64,000 nt of DNA from Turritopsis dohrnii. Lineage: Eukaryota; Cnidaria; Hydrozoa; Anthoathecata; Oceaniidae. Shown piece after piece: positions 61,100 to 64,000 of the stretch. Position 1 is the first letter of the stretch. Each line of letters opens with the position of its first letter. The stretch lies in contig BQMF02000787.1 of the NCBI GenBank assembly GCA_027922465.2, forward strand, positions 49,236 through 113,235. Reading direction: 5' to 3'. A program made the translations under genes and the position numbers. Below the pieces are notes generated by a model that saw nothing but the letters and a program-made list of their open reading frames with translations, did no database searches and was not told the DNA's origin.

Positions 61100-61720
61100 A
61101 GCCAAAAAAACCCCTCAGAAAAACCTGCTAACAACGAAGCCCTACAACTAAGATTGGAAAACCAGAGGAAACTTACAAAATCTCTTGAAGATGAAGTGAA
61201 GAAACTAAAAAGAGATACCAAAGTATGAAAACTAAGATGTTAACAATCTGACAAAGAAAAGAAAATGAAATCAGCAAAATGAGGAAATGAACGAAGAAAA
61301 TGATCTGAAACCCGACCATGCAAATCTACTGGAAAAGATAAAAACCATGATGGAAACTTGATTCAATGAAGTGGAGCATAAAATCATCAATATTGTGGAA
61401 CAAAAGATTGATGAAAAACACAAGAGCAATCAAGCAGTGATGAAAATATCATTTGCAGACACGATAAGAAAAAATCTAAATGAAGAAATCATAGCAAAGA
61501 ACAAGAAAGAAAACACAAACGACGGTCTAAGACTTGTAAAGGTAATGAAGAAAAACAGGGAAGACCAACAAATTCAAATAATGAATACGAAAGTATTACA
61601 CAAATAAAAACGTCAAAAAAACAGGAAAAACAAAACGATATAAAAAACGAAATGTACAAAAGCAACAAAATCATACCAAACAAACTTTTGCCACAGTAGT
61701 GCAGTGTCCTAAGCAATGTT
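61100..61720 (+). pseudogene. LINE ORF1-like remnant
   Basis: Lys/Glu-rich coiled-coil-like fragments in several frames, including LRLENQRKLTKSLEDEVKKL (about 61,150) and NKKENTNDGLRLVKVMKKNR (about 61,500). No recognisable domain. The position just before a reverse transcriptase suggests ORF1 of the same LINE. Confidence 0.45.
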
Positions 61721-61723
61721 TAA

Positions 61724-62833
61724 ATGGCGGGACCTGCTTGCATGGCACCTGCACTGCTTACCGGGATTTACAGGTTTGTTGTTATTTTAATGTTCGATAT
61801 GTCTAAAGCATTTGATACCATGAACAGAGAGAAACTCTTGAGGGAACAGTCAAGAGATCTGAATGAAGATGAAATGCACATTATAAAAGTTCTTCTTAAC
61901 ACACAACTACAGATTCGCTGTGGAGCCAAAAAGAGTGAAATTTTTGCTACAGATCCAGAACCACAAGGTGATAGTCTTAGCGCCAATTTCTTCACCTACT
62001 ACCTAGCGAAGGCCCAAGCTAGTGAAAAACACAACGACCATAACTACTGTAATGCCATGGCAGTACCTCCATGGCACATAAGAAATAAGCATGCATATGC
62101 ATACATGAATGAAGAAGTGAATATCAACATGGAATATGCAGACGATCTGAATCAAATATCAACGAATATAAGGAACATAGACCATGTGAAAGAATCCCTG
62201 CCAAAGAAACTTAGTCAATGGGACTTAGTTATAAATGAAGAAAAAACCGAGCAGTTTACGATCATGAGAAACGGTGAAGAAAATTGGAAAAAGTGTAAAT
62301 TATTGGGAACATTGTTAGATACGGAAGGAGACATCAAAAGGAGAAAGATCCTGGCAGTCAACACAATATTAGCAATGAAAGATATCTTTATGGAAACTAT
62401 AGTATTGACTTAAAAGCTCAAGCATTTGATTGTTATGTTGGCAGTATTTTTCTATATAACTGTGAAATTTGACTTTGACGAAAACGCAAATAGATGCATT
62501 CTCACCGCAGACTGCTCGAATGGCATGTCTAAAATGTAAGATGGCCGAACCTTGCCACAAATGAAGATGTTTATGCCATAACAAGGCAAAGCTGGCTTGG
62601 TCATCTGTTCCGTTTGCAAGATGATGTCCCAGCTAAGATCGCTCCTTCAGCATTCCTTGAGGCCAACGAAAAAGCCGAGAGGAAGACAGAAATCCACATG
62701 GATTTCAATGATACAAAACATGATAAGAGGAATAAGATTGGAATGGGAGGATGCTGCTCAGTTGGCAATGGACAGGTTGGCGTGGAATAATTTCATAGAA
62801 CAGTGTCCAATCAGATTGTTAAACGCCAATTAG
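61724..62833 (+). pseudogene. LINE reverse transcriptase, 5'-deleted and frameshifted
   Basis: The frame to 62,413 has MFDMSKAFDTMNREKLL, then PEPQGDSLSANFF and the catalytic box MEYADDLNQIS. The C-terminal part follows in other frames: SWLGHLFRLQDDVPAKIA at about 62,590 and RPRGRQKSTW-type words with WEDAAQLAMDRLAWNNFI to 62,833. That end is typical of non-LTR elements. The endonuclease and the first third of the reverse transcriptase are missing. Confidence 0.75.
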
Positions 62834-62917
62834 TACATTGCGCGCGTAGTCGCGAGTAGCAAACGCCCATTCTAACTAACGCCCGTTACTACATAATGTA
62901 TTTATTATGAAAATGTT

Positions 62918-62939
62918 AATGATGATGATGATGATGATT
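62918..62939 (+). repeat. (ATG)n tail of the LINE
   Basis: A short run of ATG units 85 bp after the end of the LINE frame. Several LINE clades end in such simple repeats, so this is probably the 3' end of the element at 61,724. Confidence 0.55.
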
Positions 62940-63049
62940 GTTATTTTAATTTTCTACTAACTACTGGGAAATGTCAAAGTTAACCTTTTCATAATTATAA
63001 CATAACTGGTCCTTCGGAACAAGCAATAAGATCAAGAAAAGAGAGTGAT

Positions 63050-63956
63050 CAAGCTGCAAAAATATATAAAGGAAGTAGCGAAAGCTGGATTAAAGTTGGA
63101 TTAAAGCTGGATTAACCTTTTTTTGCCTACAAGAAGTGAAATTCCTTAACTCTGGTAAAAAACTTATGCAGCTTGATCTGGTGAAGAATTCCAATTTCAC
63201 TGGTCTGGTAAAAAGAAGAGTAGAGAAGCGGGTGTTCTCTTTCTAATCAAGTCAGATCGTAACATCATTATAAAGGACTTTGAGACACAAGACTCACAAA
63301 TAATGACCGTTAACTTAAGGCTATATGGATTCAATATAAGAGTAGTTAACGTGTATGCTCCAACAAACTCAGACAGCAGCGAGAACAGGAAAAAGGATAT
63401 TCTATAGCTCACTAAAAATGCATGCCAGAAACTAGAGACACATCAGAAATTAATCATCGCTGGAGATTTTAAAGCAAAAACTTCACTTGCAATAAAAAAA
63501 TGCCACTTTAATGGATTGAATATAGTTGAAGATGAAGATTGCAATGACAATGGCAGCAGACTAAAATGTTTATGCAGAAACAAGCAATTATGTATTTCTT
63601 CCACATTTTTTGACCATCCAAAAGAGAACTGATACACATGGTATAGTCCGGACAAGAGAACATATGGCTGTCAAACATAGAACCTTACAAAACCACAAGT
63701 AAACCACATAAACTCAACGTACAATACAATGATCAGAAAAATGGTGAGAGACGGATATCGCAGGAAAGAAAGATCTTTCAGTTACAAACTTACGAATGAA
63801 GAACTCCTACAAAAATGCAAAACAGAAAGTATCATTCAACACGAAAAGACAACAACGAAAGTATGTCACACACACCATTCGTTAACCAGACACCAGCATT
63901 ACAAAAAGATTGCTCTTCAACAACAACAAAAGGAACGAAACAAGGTCGACAAATAA
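63050..63956 (+). pseudogene. Second LINE fragment: APE-type endonuclease
   Basis: In broken frames it shows AGVLFLIKSDRN, RVVNVYAPTNSDSSE and KLIIAGDF, all landmarks of the apurinic-type endonuclease of non-LTR elements. Further on are CFFDHPKE-like and YTWYSPD-like words. Stops and frameshifts are frequent. It runs on toward the window end without a reverse transcriptase in view. Confidence 0.65.
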
Positions 63957-64000
63957 CACTTTACAACACAGTCATCATTAATGAATGAACCACACCGAAG

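Overview
The window looks like a stretch of an AT-rich invertebrate animal genome. The evidence is eukaryotic: introns with GT...AG borders, a supervillin gene, tRNA-derived SINEs and a diverse transposon load. A cnidarian or another early-branching marine animal would fit, but I cannot fix the species from sequence alone. All exon borders were placed by eye from splice signals, reading frame and protein similarity recalled from known families.

Layout. Positions 1-5,700 hold the last twelve coding exons of a supervillin gene on the + strand. From 7.9 to 14.9 kb lie two host-like genes on the - strand: an intronless 287-residue protein of unknown family (7,940-8,803) and a four-exon secreted protein of 291 residues (12,157-14,856). 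From 15 to 20 kb the window is repeats, including a LINE 3' end and a 43-unit array of a 15-bp repeat carrying a GATA-type motif.

From 20.2 to 45.4 kb is a nest of transposons. A deleted BEL/Pao LTR element (20,243-29,544, target duplication AAGGG) was entered by an IS3EU-like DNA transposon (23,466-29,281, target duplication ATCATC). That transposon carries a broken integrase-type transposase and, converging on it, a CUE-like plus HECT ubiquitin-ligase gene. Downstream, a Ginger1-like transposon (39,577-44,513, target duplication AAGT) encoding integrase, OTU protease and an F-box-like tail sits inside an old mariner-like element. A 7.37-kb block running from inside the IS3EU transposase to the end of Ginger exon 1 is present twice in tandem (28,629-35,999 and 36,000-43,369) and is almost identical. 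The junction joins the two transposon genes.

From 47.3 to 59.8 kb is the most unusual locus. One - strand gene (49,520-58,520) joins a KMT5A-like SET histone-methyltransferase domain, zinc-finger-like motifs, a Crypton-type tyrosine recombinase domain and a homeodomain-like tail. It is flanked on both sides by sequences rich in GTCACCTTAAGG, arranged on the right as about eight repeats of 132-137 bp. The last 3 kb hold a SINE and two partial non-LTR retrotransposons.

A common theme is that three unrelated transposon types here carry chromatin or ubiquitin-pathway domains: SET in the recombinase gene, CUE/HECT in IS3EU, and OTU with a possible F-box in Ginger.
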